Assembly: GCA_020860985.1 (NCBI GenBank)
Contig: JAJBTG010000159.1
Location: forward strand, 1-5,183
Direction of reading: 5' to 3'
Source of the DNA: Oscillospiraceae bacterium
GTDB lineage: Bacteria > Bacillota > Clostridia > UBA1381
Length of the DNA stretch: 5,183 nt
Under the pieces are notes generated by a model. The model made no database searches and had not been told where the DNA came from. It saw only the letters and a list, made by a program, of their open reading frames with translations. Positions within the stretch are counted from its first letter, which is position 1; each line of letters opens with the position of its first letter. Below are positions 1 through 5,183 of the stretch, piece after piece. The position numbers and the translations under genes were made by a program.

Positions 1-14
1 TCAAATTAACGAAT

Positions 15-39
15 GGCACCCGACTAAAAGCCGGGTGCC
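15..39 (-). terminator. Hairpin terminator after the MBL lipoprotein gene
   Basis: A perfect 8-bp GC-rich stem (GGCACCCG at 15-22, CGGGTGCC at 32-39) closes a 9-nt loop. It begins 9 nt beyond the TAA stop at 49-51. On the minus strand the stem is followed by ATTCGTTAATTTGA, which is T-rich but not a clean T run, so termination may be moderate. On the plus strand it is followed by GTTATATATTT, so it could also act on transcripts coming from the left. Confidence 0.7.
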
Positions 40-48
40 GTTATATAT

Positions 49-888
49 TTACTGTTGTATTTCTATCTTTACTCCGTCGCTCACCGCGTTAATATCGCCG
101 TTATCCGTCAGGTAAACCTCCGTTCCCAGTGCCGAAAGAATACCCAAAACCTCCTCCTCGGGCGGATTTTTTTCGCTGCACGTTATGACGGCATACTGCG
201 GATTAACCCTTTGCAAAAATTGCTTGGTGTTGCTGTTATATCTTCCGTGATGCGGAACCTTCAAAAATGTATGCGACAAATCCATCTGACCTGATAGCTC
301 CGTCAAGCGTTCCTCCTCCGCATCGCCCGCGAATAGGAATGTATTCTCGCCGTGAGTTACGCTTATCACAAGCGAATAGTCATTGTCGCCCTCTGCGTAA
401 TAGCTCTTCCGCGGCGGATACACCTCAAACAAAACATCGTCAAGCGTGAACGTCATGCTCTCCGTAATCTCATTTGGCGATATTCCTTTTGCGCTTACCG
501 CCTCCATGTAGTTTTCGTACTCGTTATTTACTCCCTCATACTTTGGCGTGATTATGTTATCTATGCTTATACCGTTTATCAGCTTAGCCGCACCGCCTAC
601 ATGATCCTTGTCAAAATGAGTGATAAAAAGATAATCGATATTATCGATTCCGTTTTCCGCCAATTTCTCGAGAATGTCCTTTCCGTCACCCTTTTCGCCG
701 CAGTCAATAAGTACCGTATGATTAGCCGTGCGCAAAATAATAGCGTCCGCCTTTCCGACGTCAAGCACGGATACGGAAAATTCACCTGTCACCTCCGGCG
801 CCTCGACCGTCTCCTCGCTTTGACCGCCGCACGCGCACAAAGCAAGGCTCATAATCAACGTAAGTAAAATTAAAATTTTTTTAGCCAT
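49..888 (-). CDS. ComEC-like metallo-beta-lactamase-fold lipoprotein
   Basis: A 279-residue predicted surface lipoprotein. Residues 1-19 form a lipoprotein signal peptide (KK, then a hydrophobic stretch) ending in a lipobox L-C-A-C with Cys20 as the likely lipidated residue, followed by an acidic linker to about residue 35. The rest is a metallo-beta-lactamase fold of the ComEC/Rec2 type: LDVGKADAI (42-50), THFDKDHVGG (90-99, metal ligands His91, Asp93, Asp95, His96), NDYSLV (169-174), FAGDAEEE (187-193, ligand Asp189) and KVPHHG (210-215, His213/His214). This fold in ComEC is a nuclease domain needed for DNA uptake, but here the membrane channel and OB domains are absent, so the substrate is unknown; an extracellular nuclease or phosphodiesterase is an inference. 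The usual LDVGQGDA signature reads LDVGKADA. The ATG at 888 is supported by AGAAAGGAG at 897-905 with 8-nt spacing. It is probably a single-gene unit, with a -10 element upstream and a hairpin downstream. Secretion and fold are well supported; exact activity is not. Confidence 0.9.
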   Translation of the reverse strand: MAKKILILLTLIMSLALCACGGQSEETVEAPEVTGEFSVSVLDVGKADAIILRTANHTVLIDCGEKGDGKDILEKLAENGIDNIDYLFITHFDKDHVGGAAKLINGISIDNIITPKYEGVNNEYENYMEAVSAKGISPNEITESMTFTLDDVLFEVYPPRKSYYAEGDNDYSLVISVTHGENTFLFAGDAEEERLTELSGQMDLSHTFLKVPHHGRYNSNTKQFLQRVNPQYAVITCSEKNPPEEEVLGILSALGTEVYLTDNGDINAVSDGVKIEIQQ

Positions 889-931
889 AAGCTTATCTCC
901 TTTCTGCCGATTTAATTTAGTTTTATTTTCT

Positions 932-937
932 ATTATA
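932..937 (-). promoter_or_regulatory. Candidate SigA -10 box for the MBL lipoprotein gene
   Basis: On the minus strand a perfect TATAAT lies 44 nt before the ATG at 888, predicting a start of transcription near 925 and a leader of about 37 nt. No good -35 hexamer sits at 17-18 nt. The closest candidate, TTTAAG, is at about 21 nt. The flank is very AT-rich (roughly 938-980) and could serve as an UP-like element. The call rests on the -10 match and position alone. Confidence 0.5.
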
Positions 938-1079
938 GTGTTAAAATATTAAATTTAGCTTAAATTTACCAAATTAATTTATCCCGACAGCGAAGTATTT
1001 TTTATCTGATTCCCTCAAAGCACGCCGGCTTAATGTAAAAAACTCCTGAATACGAGCTTTCAAGAGCACTTTTTTAAAG

Positions 1080-1110
1080 CTTAAACCCGCGCCTTTGGCG
1101 CGGGTTTAAG
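1080..1110 (-). terminator. Perfect 14-bp hairpin terminator after the aspartate aminotransferase
   Basis: A perfect inverted repeat (CTTAAACCCGCGCC at 1080-1093 and its complement at 1097-1110) encloses a 3-nt loop. The core CCCGCGCC/GGCGCGGG is 8 GC pairs, flanked by A/T pairs. It starts 44 nt past the TAA stop at 1155. On the minus strand the core is followed by TTTAAGCTTTAAAAAAG, a U-rich but interrupted tail. The remainder of the 889-1154 gap holds the promoter element for the next gene and no other recognisable feature. Confidence 0.8.
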
Positions 1111-1154
1111 TAATATGTCCTATTCCTATTTAAGATGTTCCGAAAAATAAAAAA

Positions 1155-2438
1155 TTACATTGCTTCAAGCAGCTTGTCGATGCTTGCGAGCTTAACGCAT
1201 GTAACAAATACTCTGCAAGCCTCTTGCAATTCCTCATTTGAGGGATATGTCGGCGCGATACGAATATTTGAATCATGCGGGTCCTTGCCGTAGGGGTATG
1301 TCGCTCCGGCGGCAGTCATAACAACTCCGGCCTCCTTGCATAGCGATACAACCCTCTTTGCGCAGCCGTCAAGCGTATTGAAGGATATAAAATATCCGCC
1401 CTTTGGATTTGTCCATGCAGCTATGTCCAATCCGCCCAATTCATTATTAAGCGAGTCCAGCACAATCTTAAACTTCGGTCTTAAAATTTCGGCGTGCTTT
1501 TTCATATGCTCAAGCATACCGTTGAAATCGCCGAAGAAACGGACGTGACGAAGCTGGTTTAATTTGTCGTGTCCGATAGTTTGAACGGTAAGCTGCTTCT
1601 TTATAAATTCAAGGTTCGCCTTTGACGCGGAAATAGCCGCGATACCCGAACCCGGGAATGTTACCTTTGATGTCGAGCAGAATTTATATACCATGTCGGG
1701 ATTTCCCGCCTTTGCGCATTCCTCAAGTATCTCGAGAATATGGTCGCGGTCGTCGTCATAGAGATGATGAATACAATAAGCGTTATCCCAATAAATTCTG
1801 AAATCCTCCGCCGCCGGCTTTAAGCGCGCAAATCGGCGCACAGTTTCGTCCGAATACGAAACCCCCGTCGGGTTTGAATACTTCGGAACACACCATATAC
1901 CCTTTATCGATTCATCCTCCGAAACAAGCCTCTCAACCATATCCATATCCGGTCCGTCGTCATTAAGAGGAACATTTATCATTTCGATACCGAAAAACTC
2001 GGTAATTGCAAAATGTCTGTCATAACCCGGAACGGGGCATAAAAACTTAACCTTGTCAAGCTTAGCCCACGGAGTCGAGCCCATAACTCCATGCGTCATG
2101 GAGTGCGCAACTGTGTCATACATTACATTAAGACTTGAATTTCCGTAAATTATTATATTGTCAACAGGACATTCTATCATTTCACTCAGAAGTCTTTTAG
2201 CTTCTATAATACCGTCAAGCACGCCGTAATTACGGCAGTCAATCCCCTGTTCGCCCACAAGCTTATGCGTGGACGCAAGAGCATCAATCATTCCCATTGA
2301 AATATCAAGCTGCTCCGTATTCGGCTTTCCTCTCGACATATCGAGCTTTAATCCTCTCGCTTTCAAATCTTCATACTGCCTTGAAATCTCATTTCTTTCA
2401 TTAAGCAGCTCTTCCTTTGTCATTTCTTTGTACGACAT
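1155..2438 (-). CDS. Aspartate aminotransferase, subgroup Ic (PF12897-type)
   Basis: A 427-residue fold-type I PLP enzyme, expected to be cytoplasmic and to interconvert aspartate + 2-oxoglutarate with oxaloacetate + glutamate. The N-terminal RGKPN (36-40) and overall pattern resemble the aspartate aminotransferase family first annotated as MocR-like/alanine-glyoxylate aminotransferase (PF12897), whose characterised members include the Corynebacterium glutamicum enzyme. Visible active-site residues are GNSSLN (99-104, phosphate-binding turn), PGYDRH (137-142, Tyr139 stacking region), YSNPTG (187-192, Asn189), the WDNAY segment with Asp218 that pairs with the PLP ring nitrogen, STSK (255-258) with Schiff-base Lys258, and NIRIAP (391-396) with the carboxylate-binding Arg393. 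There is no DNA-binding domain, so this is not a MocR regulator. The ATG at 2438 follows a near-perfect AAAGGAGGAG at 2445-2454 with 8-nt spacing. It has its own promoter and terminator and so appears monocistronic. Substrate specificity is inferred from family resemblance; other amino acids are possible. Confidence 0.93.
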   Translation of the reverse strand: MSYKEMTKEELLNERNEISRQYEDLKARGLKLDMSRGKPNTEQLDISMGMIDALASTHKLVGEQGIDCRNYGVLDGIIEAKRLLSEMIECPVDNIIIYGNSSLNVMYDTVAHSMTHGVMGSTPWAKLDKVKFLCPVPGYDRHFAITEFFGIEMINVPLNDDGPDMDMVERLVSEDESIKGIWCVPKYSNPTGVSYSDETVRRFARLKPAAEDFRIYWDNAYCIHHLYDDDRDHILEILEECAKAGNPDMVYKFCSTSKVTFPGSGIAAISASKANLEFIKKQLTVQTIGHDKLNQLRHVRFFGDFNGMLEHMKKHAEILRPKFKIVLDSLNNELGGLDIAAWTNPKGGYFISFNTLDGCAKRVVSLCKEAGVVMTAAGATYPYGKDPHDSNIRIAPTYPSNEELQEACRVFVTCVKLASIDKLLEAM

Positions 2439-2469
2439 CTTTTACTCCTCCTTTAAATCCACTTTTTAC

Positions 2470-2499
2470 AGTATATCACATAACCTCTATCCCAGTCAA
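2470..2499 (-). promoter_or_regulatory. SigA-type promoter of the aspartate aminotransferase gene
   Basis: On the minus strand TTGACT (2494-2499) and TATACT (2470-2475) are separated by 18 nt, and the -10 box is preceded by TGA, giving an extended -10 (TGnTATACT). The predicted transcription start is near 2463, leaving a short leader of about 24 nt that is almost filled by the ribosome binding site. The leader has no room for a riboswitch or attenuator. This is the best promoter in the window. Confidence 0.75.
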
Positions 2500-2552
2500 C
2501 TGTTCCCCTCGGATTTTGTATAAAATGCAAAAAATCTCGCATGAAAACGGTA

Positions 2553-2580
2553 ATGCTAAGAGCATAAACGTCCTATGCTC
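2553..2580 (-). terminator. Weak hairpin(s) after the redox-protein gene
   Basis: A 7-bp stem (GAGCATA at 2560-2566, TATGCTC at 2574-2580) with a 7-nt loop begins 8 nt past the stop of the upstream gene. A competing 5-bp stem (ATGCT 2553-2557, AGCAT 2561-2565) shares bases with it. On the minus strand the sequence beyond reads TTAGCATTACCGTTTTCATG, with a TTTTTT run only about 30 nt further. The tail is poor for an intrinsic terminator, so read-through into the aminotransferase is plausible. Confidence 0.4.
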
Positions 2581-2588
2581 CCGAAAAA

Positions 2589-3038
2589 TTATTCATTCAT
2601 CAAATATTTTTCAACGAGCGCGGCACAGTCCTCAACGCATCCCGCGCACGGGCGCTTTTTATAAAACTCCTCCGTTCGCGGAGTAGGCTTGGCCCCGTTG
2701 TCCTTTGGCTTGTTTATACCCAAAAGGTCGCCGCATATAACCGAGCCGTTCATGCTCTCAAATTCCTTTCCCATTTCCTGAACCGCTTTATAAACAAGCG
2801 TCCTGGTTTCCGTATCTCCGGCTTTCGCCTTGCTGTACTTCAGTCCGGCAAGCATTGCCATTCCCGAAACCGCTCCGCAGGTTAGACGCATTCTGCCCAT
2901 TCCGCCGCCGAACCCCTCCGACGCCTTCATTGCAGTATCAAAATCCATTCCGAACGCATCGCAATACGCGCCTACCACAGCCTGTGAGCAATTATAACCT
3001 GACTTAAATAATTCAACCGCCTTTGCCACTCTGTCCAT
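2589..3038 (-). CDS. C-GCAxxG-C-C family putative redox protein
   Basis: A 149-residue small soluble protein without signal peptide or membrane segment, matching the C_GCAxxG_C_C family (TIGR01909/PF09719), whose members of about 140 residues share four conserved cysteines and are considered probable redox proteins with no defined reaction. Visible landmarks are YNCSQAV (15-21, Cys17), the glycine-rich EGFGGGMGRM (41-50), TCGAVSG (53-59, Cys54), ICGDLLG (101-107, Cys102), and the C-terminal CAGCVEDC (131-138) with Cys131, Cys134 and Cys138; Cys26 is an extra one. The CxxCxxxC tail could bind a metal or form a disulfide, but this is inference. The ATG at 3038 is preceded by AAAGGGG at 3046-3052 with 7-nt spacing. 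The gene starts 17 nt after the phosphofructokinase stop, with no hairpin between, so the two are probably co-transcribed and this one has its own ribosome binding site in the gap. Confidence 0.88.
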   Translation of the reverse strand: MDRVAKAVELFKSGYNCSQAVVGAYCDAFGMDFDTAMKASEGFGGGMGRMRLTCGAVSGMAMLAGLKYSKAKAGDTETRTLVYKAVQEMGKEFESMNGSVICGDLLGINKPKDNGAKPTPRTEEFYKKRPCAGCVEDCAALVEKYLMNE

Positions 3039-3045
3039 GATTTAT

Positions 3046-3052
3046 CCCCTTT
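3046..3052 (-). promoter_or_regulatory. Ribosome binding site in the 17-bp intergenic gap
   Basis: AAAGGGG on the minus strand, 7 nt before the ATG at 3038 and wholly inside the gap after the phosphofructokinase TAA (3056-3058). It fixes the start of the redox-protein gene and implies independent initiation on a shared transcript. Confidence 0.7.
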
Positions 3053-3055
3053 ACA

Positions 3056-4135
3056 TTAATCTCCGAAAGATATTCCTATATCCTTTGCCGCTCTGATTTC
3101 CTCACAATCAACGGGAACCTTTTTAAGCTTGCCCGCAACTTCCCCGAGCGGAACCGGAACTATTTTTTCATTTTGCAGCGCTACCATGAATCCGTACTGC
3201 TCATTCATAATCAGCCTTGCCGCTGCTGCGCCGAAGCGTGTGCAGAGAACTCTGTCATACGCGCACGGACTTCCTCCGCGCTGAAAATGTCCGGGAACGG
3301 TAACTCGTATTTCATGTCCCGTTTTATCTCCAAGCTCCTCCGCGATTTTATATGAAATCGACGGGTACTTCATGTTTGCCCTCGCCACCTTGAACTCTTT
3401 CTTTTTCATTGCCGACTCCTCCTTTGAGAGAGCGCCCTCGGCTACGGCAAGAATCGAAAACTGCTTTCCGGCTCTTTCGCGCTTGTCTATAACCTCCGCA
3501 ATCTTATCTATATCATACGGTATTTCCGGCAGCAATATTATATCCGCGCCGCCCGCTATTCCGGCGTATAAATTCAGCCAACCTACCTTGTGCCCCATTA
3601 CCTCAACTATAAATATACGTCCGTGCGAGGTCGCAGTCGTATGAATACCGTCGATAACCTGCGTCGCGATATTAAGCGCGCTCTGAAAACCGAATGTCAT
3701 TTCCGTTCCCCATACGTCGTTATCGATGGTTTTTGGCATACTTACAACATTAAGTCCCTCTTCGCTCAGCAAATTAGCGGTCTTGTGAGTGCCGTTTCCG
3801 CCGAGAATTACAAGACAGTCAAGTCCCATTTTCCGATAATTATCCTTCATGTTCTTAACCTTGTCAATGCTCGTTTCATTGTCAATAACGCGCATTTCCT
3901 TAAACGGCTGACGCGATGTTCCGAGAATTGTTCCGCCGATGGTTAAAATACCGGAAAAATCAGACTGCTTCATTTTTTTGTAATCCCCGTGAATAAGTCC
4001 GCGGTAGCCGTTTTGAATACCGTAAATTTCAACATCGCCGCCCGCTTCTTCATACAGCGCCTTTGCAACTCCGCGTATCGCCGCGTTAAGTCCCTGGCAG
4101 TCGCCGCCGCTCGTCAAGATTCCTATTTTCTTCAT
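3056..4135 (-). CDS. pfkA: 6-phosphofructokinase, group III (mixed-substrate type)
   Basis: A 359-residue cytoplasmic enzyme that phosphorylates fructose 6-phosphate to fructose 1,6-bisphosphate, the committing step of glycolysis. Motifs align with E. coli PfkA: TSGGD (8-12), Arg75 (as R72), GGNGT (112-116), PKTIDND (134-140, catalytic Asp138 as D127, Asp140 as D129), Arg173 (R162), MGHKVG (180-185), Glu233 (E222), Arg277 (R243) and PGHFQRGGSP (281-290, with His283 and Arg286 as H249 and R252). Residue 115 is Gly, as in ATP enzymes (G104), whereas residue 135 is Lys, as in pyrophosphate enzymes (G124 in E. coli). Asp103 of E. coli, which helps bind Mg-ATP, is replaced by Asn114. Relative to E. 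coli (320 aa) there is an extra stretch of about 23 residues, Lys-rich, between Glu233 and Arg277, as expected for the longer group III proteins. The effector-site Arg25 is Lys25. The ATG at 4135 is preceded by AAGGAGG at 4147-4153, with a longish 11-nt spacing. The phosphoryl donor (ATP or PPi) cannot be settled from sequence alone; ATP is slightly favoured. Confidence 0.95.
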   Translation of the reverse strand: MKKIGILTSGGDCQGLNAAIRGVAKALYEEAGGDVEIYGIQNGYRGLIHGDYKKMKQSDFSGILTIGGTILGTSRQPFKEMRVIDNETSIDKVKNMKDNYRKMGLDCLVILGGNGTHKTANLLSEEGLNVVSMPKTIDNDVWGTEMTFGFQSALNIATQVIDGIHTTATSHGRIFIVEVMGHKVGWLNLYAGIAGGADIILLPEIPYDIDKIAEVIDKRERAGKQFSILAVAEGALSKEESAMKKKEFKVARANMKYPSISYKIAEELGDKTGHEIRVTVPGHFQRGGSPCAYDRVLCTRFGAAAARLIMNEQYGFMVALQNEKIVPVPLGEVAGKLKKVPVDCEEIRAAKDIGISFGD

Positions 4136-4146
4136 CTGATTATCAT

Positions 4147-4153
4147 CCTCCTT
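4147..4153 (-). promoter_or_regulatory. Ribosome binding site of phosphofructokinase, long spacing
   Basis: A perfect AAGGAGG on the minus strand lies 11 nt before the ATG at 4135, longer than the 7-8 nt seen for the other genes here. The start is nevertheless secure because the following residues MKKIGILTSGGD match the family N-terminus. An out-of-frame ATG directly abuts the Shine-Dalgarno and is too close to be used. I see no convincing promoter between the malic enzyme terminator and this site; TTGAAT (4186-4191) has only a poor -10, TATTGA, 17 nt on. Confidence 0.7.
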
Positions 4154-4196
4154 AAATAATATTCAATAAGTGGCTTTGCCCCGTCATTCAACGTTT

Positions 4197-4220
4197 CAGC
4201 GGCGGATTGTACCGCCACCG
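4197..4220 (-). other. Second hairpin, in the gap upstream of phosphofructokinase
   Basis: On the minus strand CGGTGGCGG (4212-4220) can pair with CCGCCGCTG (4197-4205) in a 9-bp stem with two G-U pairs around a 6-nt loop, TACAAT. The core GGCGG/CCGCC is perfect. It starts directly after the T run of the malic enzyme terminator. It has no T tail, so it is not itself a terminator. It might stabilise a processed end or sit in the phosphofructokinase leader, but may be chance. Confidence 0.4.
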
Positions 4221-4271
4221 AAAAAAGTAAGTGGAACCCGCCGACTATGATGCGGGGGACATCTTACTTTT
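4221..4271 (-). terminator. Intrinsic terminator of the malic enzyme gene
   Basis: On the minus strand AAAAGTAAG (4263-4271) pairs with CTTACTTTT (4223-4231) as a 9-bp outer stem. An inner stem CCCGC/GCGGG (4252-4256 with 4237-4241) closes a 10-nt loop. Between them are U-A and G-C pairs next to one bulged base and a 3x3 internal loop. The 3' arm runs into TTTTTT (4221-4226), the expected U tract. It starts 16 nt beyond the TAA stop at 4288-4290. The A-rich/T-rich outer arms also give a T-rich end on the plus strand, so it may work in both directions. Confidence 0.85.
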
Positions 4272-4287
4272 AGTTAATATTGCCCGG

Positions 4288-5183
4288 TTAAATCCTCGCT
4301 ATTCCCGTACTTTTCGCTGCCTCGCCAACCGCCTTCGCGACATATTCGCATACGCGCTTATCGAAAGCGTCCGGTATTATATAGTCCTCATTAAGCTCGT
4401 CATCGCTTATTATTCCGGCGATTGCTTCCGCAGCCGCTATCTTCATTTCGTCATTTATATCGCTTGCGCGAACGTCCAACGCGCCACGGAATATTCCGGG
4501 GAACGCAAGCACATTATTAATATGATTCGGGAAATCCGAGCGTCCCGTTCCGATTACTCTTGCTCCCGCCGCCTTTGCCGCATCGGGCATAATCTCGGGA
4601 ACGGGGTTTGCCATGGCGAAAATAATCGGGTCCGCCGCCATCGATTTTATCATTTCCCCGTCCACGATATTCGGTGCGCTCACGCCTATAAATAAATCCG
4701 CGTCCTTGAGCGCTTCCTTTAAATCACAATCTATATTTTCGGGATTTGTAAGCTCCGCAAGCTTAATCTGCTCCGGGTTCATCTGCGGGTTCCCGCGATA
4801 AAGCGAGCCGAATTTATCGCACATGATAACATTTTTCAATCCGCGCGACACGAGCAATCTTGTTATTGCCATGCCCGCCGAGCCGGCGCCGTTTACCACC
4901 GCCTTTATTTTCGTTATATCCTTTCCGACAACCTTCAGCGCGTTAAGCACGGATGCCAAAACAACAACCGCCGTGCCGTGCTGGTCGTCGTGGAATACGG
5001 GAATGTCGCATTCCTCCTTTAGTCTGCGCTCAATCTCTATACATCTCGGAGCTGAAATATCCTCAAGATTAATTCCTCCGAAGGAGCCGGCTATAAGCTT
5101 TACGGTATTTACTATCTCGTCCACGTCCTTTGAACGGATGCACAGCGGGAACGCATCAACATTTGCAAAGGTCTTAAACAACG
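4288..5183 (-). CDS. Malic enzyme (malate dehydrogenase, oxaloacetate-decarboxylating), 5' end missing
   Basis: The 297 visible residues are the C-terminal part of a malic enzyme, which oxidatively decarboxylates malate to pyruvate and CO2 with NAD(P)+ in the cytoplasm. The first full codon at the window edge is TTG, read here as an internal leucine of the conserved LFKTFANVDAFP segment, not a start; bacterial small malic enzymes run to about 390 residues, so roughly 90 N-terminal residues, including the catalytic Tyr region, lie outside. Landmarks, numbered from the edge: INLEDISAP (37-45, metal ligands Glu40 and Asp41), FHDDQHGTA (63-71, Asp65/Asp66), the Rossmann nucleotide loop NGAGSAG (97-103), Asp122 at the end of the next strand, GVSAPN (166-171), MANPVPEI (190-197) and SDFPNHINNVLAFPG (215-229). 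There is no phosphotransacetylase-like C-terminal domain, so it is the short form rather than MaeB. Asp122 would favour NAD over NADP, but this is weak evidence. A strong terminator follows, separating it from phosphofructokinase; its promoter is not in view. Confidence 0.95.
   Translation of the reverse strand, partial: LFKTFANVDAFPLCIRSKDVDEIVNTVKLIAGSFGGINLEDISAPRCIEIERRLKEECDIPVFHDDQHGTAVVVLASVLNALKVVGKDITKIKAVVNGAGSAGMAITRLLVSRGLKNVIMCDKFGSLYRGNPQMNPEQIKLAELTNPENIDCDLKEALKDADLFIGVSAPNIVDGEMIKSMAADPIIFAMANPVPEIMPDAAKAAGARVIGTGRSDFPNHINNVLAFPGIFRGALDVRASDINDEMKIAAAEAIAGIISDDELNEDYIIPDAFDKRVCEYVAKAVGEAAKSTGIARI

Noticed and set aside
352..867. Plus-strand open frame of 171 codons opposite the MBL lipoprotein gene
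   Set aside because: It is antisense to a gene with clear motifs, its translation is low-complexity Arg/Leu/Tyr-rich with no recognisable domain, and I see no good ribosome binding site.
1055..1081. Inverted repeat AGCTTT/AAAGCT next to the aminotransferase terminator
   Set aside because: It is only 6 bp, weak in GC and overlaps the terminator tail, so chance is the best explanation.
889..1154. Possible small RNA or riboswitch in the 266-bp gap
   Set aside because: Apart from the terminator hairpin and a -10 box, I see no conserved aptamer elements; the predicted leader of the next gene is only about 37 nt.
1155..2438. MocR-type transcription regulator (older name for this aminotransferase family)
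   Set aside because: The protein starts directly with the aminotransferase fold and has no N-terminal winged-helix domain.
4132..4146. Tiny four-codon frame (MIIR, stop overlapping the phosphofructokinase ATG) that could couple translation
   Set aside because: Its ATG directly abuts the Shine-Dalgarno with no spacing, so initiation there is unlikely.
4231..4695. Plus-strand open frame of 154 codons opposite the malic enzyme gene
   Set aside because: It begins inside the malic enzyme terminator and runs antisense to conserved malic enzyme motifs; the translation resembles no family.
5179..5181. TTG as a start codon for the malic enzyme
   Set aside because: It falls in the conserved LFKTFANVDAFP segment in the middle of the enzyme and is simply a leucine codon at the window edge; the gene continues beyond 5183.

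Overview
The window looks like ordinary core chromosome of an anaerobic Firmicute, most likely class Clostridia. This is inferred from strong AAGGAGG-type Shine-Dalgarno sites, SigA-type promoters, short AT-rich gaps, a C-GCAxxG-C-C family protein and the Asn-type phosphofructokinase active site. No taxonomic marker gene is present, so genus cannot be given. All five genes lie on the minus strand and are read from high to low coordinates. I see no tRNA, rRNA, CRISPR array, transposon or integration site.

In reading order: (1) 5183-4288, the C-terminal three quarters of a malic enzyme, cut by the window edge and closed by a strong hairpin terminator with a T6 tail. (2) 4135-3056, a 6-phosphofructokinase of the group III (mixed-substrate) type, followed after 17 bp by (3) 3038-2589, a cysteine-rich C-GCAxxG-C-C putative redox protein. 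These two form a likely operon ending near a modest hairpin. (4) 2438-1155, a subgroup Ic aspartate aminotransferase with its own good promoter (TTGACT / extended TATACT) and a perfect 14-bp stem downstream. (5) 888-49, a secreted lipoprotein with a ComEC-like metallo-beta-lactamase domain, with a TATAAT element upstream and a hairpin downstream.

The first four genes act in central metabolism. Phosphofructokinase commits hexose to glycolysis, malic enzyme links malate and pyruvate, and the aminotransferase links oxaloacetate/aspartate with glutamate/2-oxoglutarate. The small redox protein probably rides with glycolysis by co-transcription, and its role is unknown. The surface lipoprotein appears to be a separate unit.

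I found no clearly undescribed system. The points most worth a second look are the unusual substrate-site residues of the phosphofructokinase, the phosphofructokinase/redox-protein pair, the stand-alone ComEC-like hydrolase displayed outside the cell, and paired hairpins in the gap between malic enzyme and phosphofructokinase.
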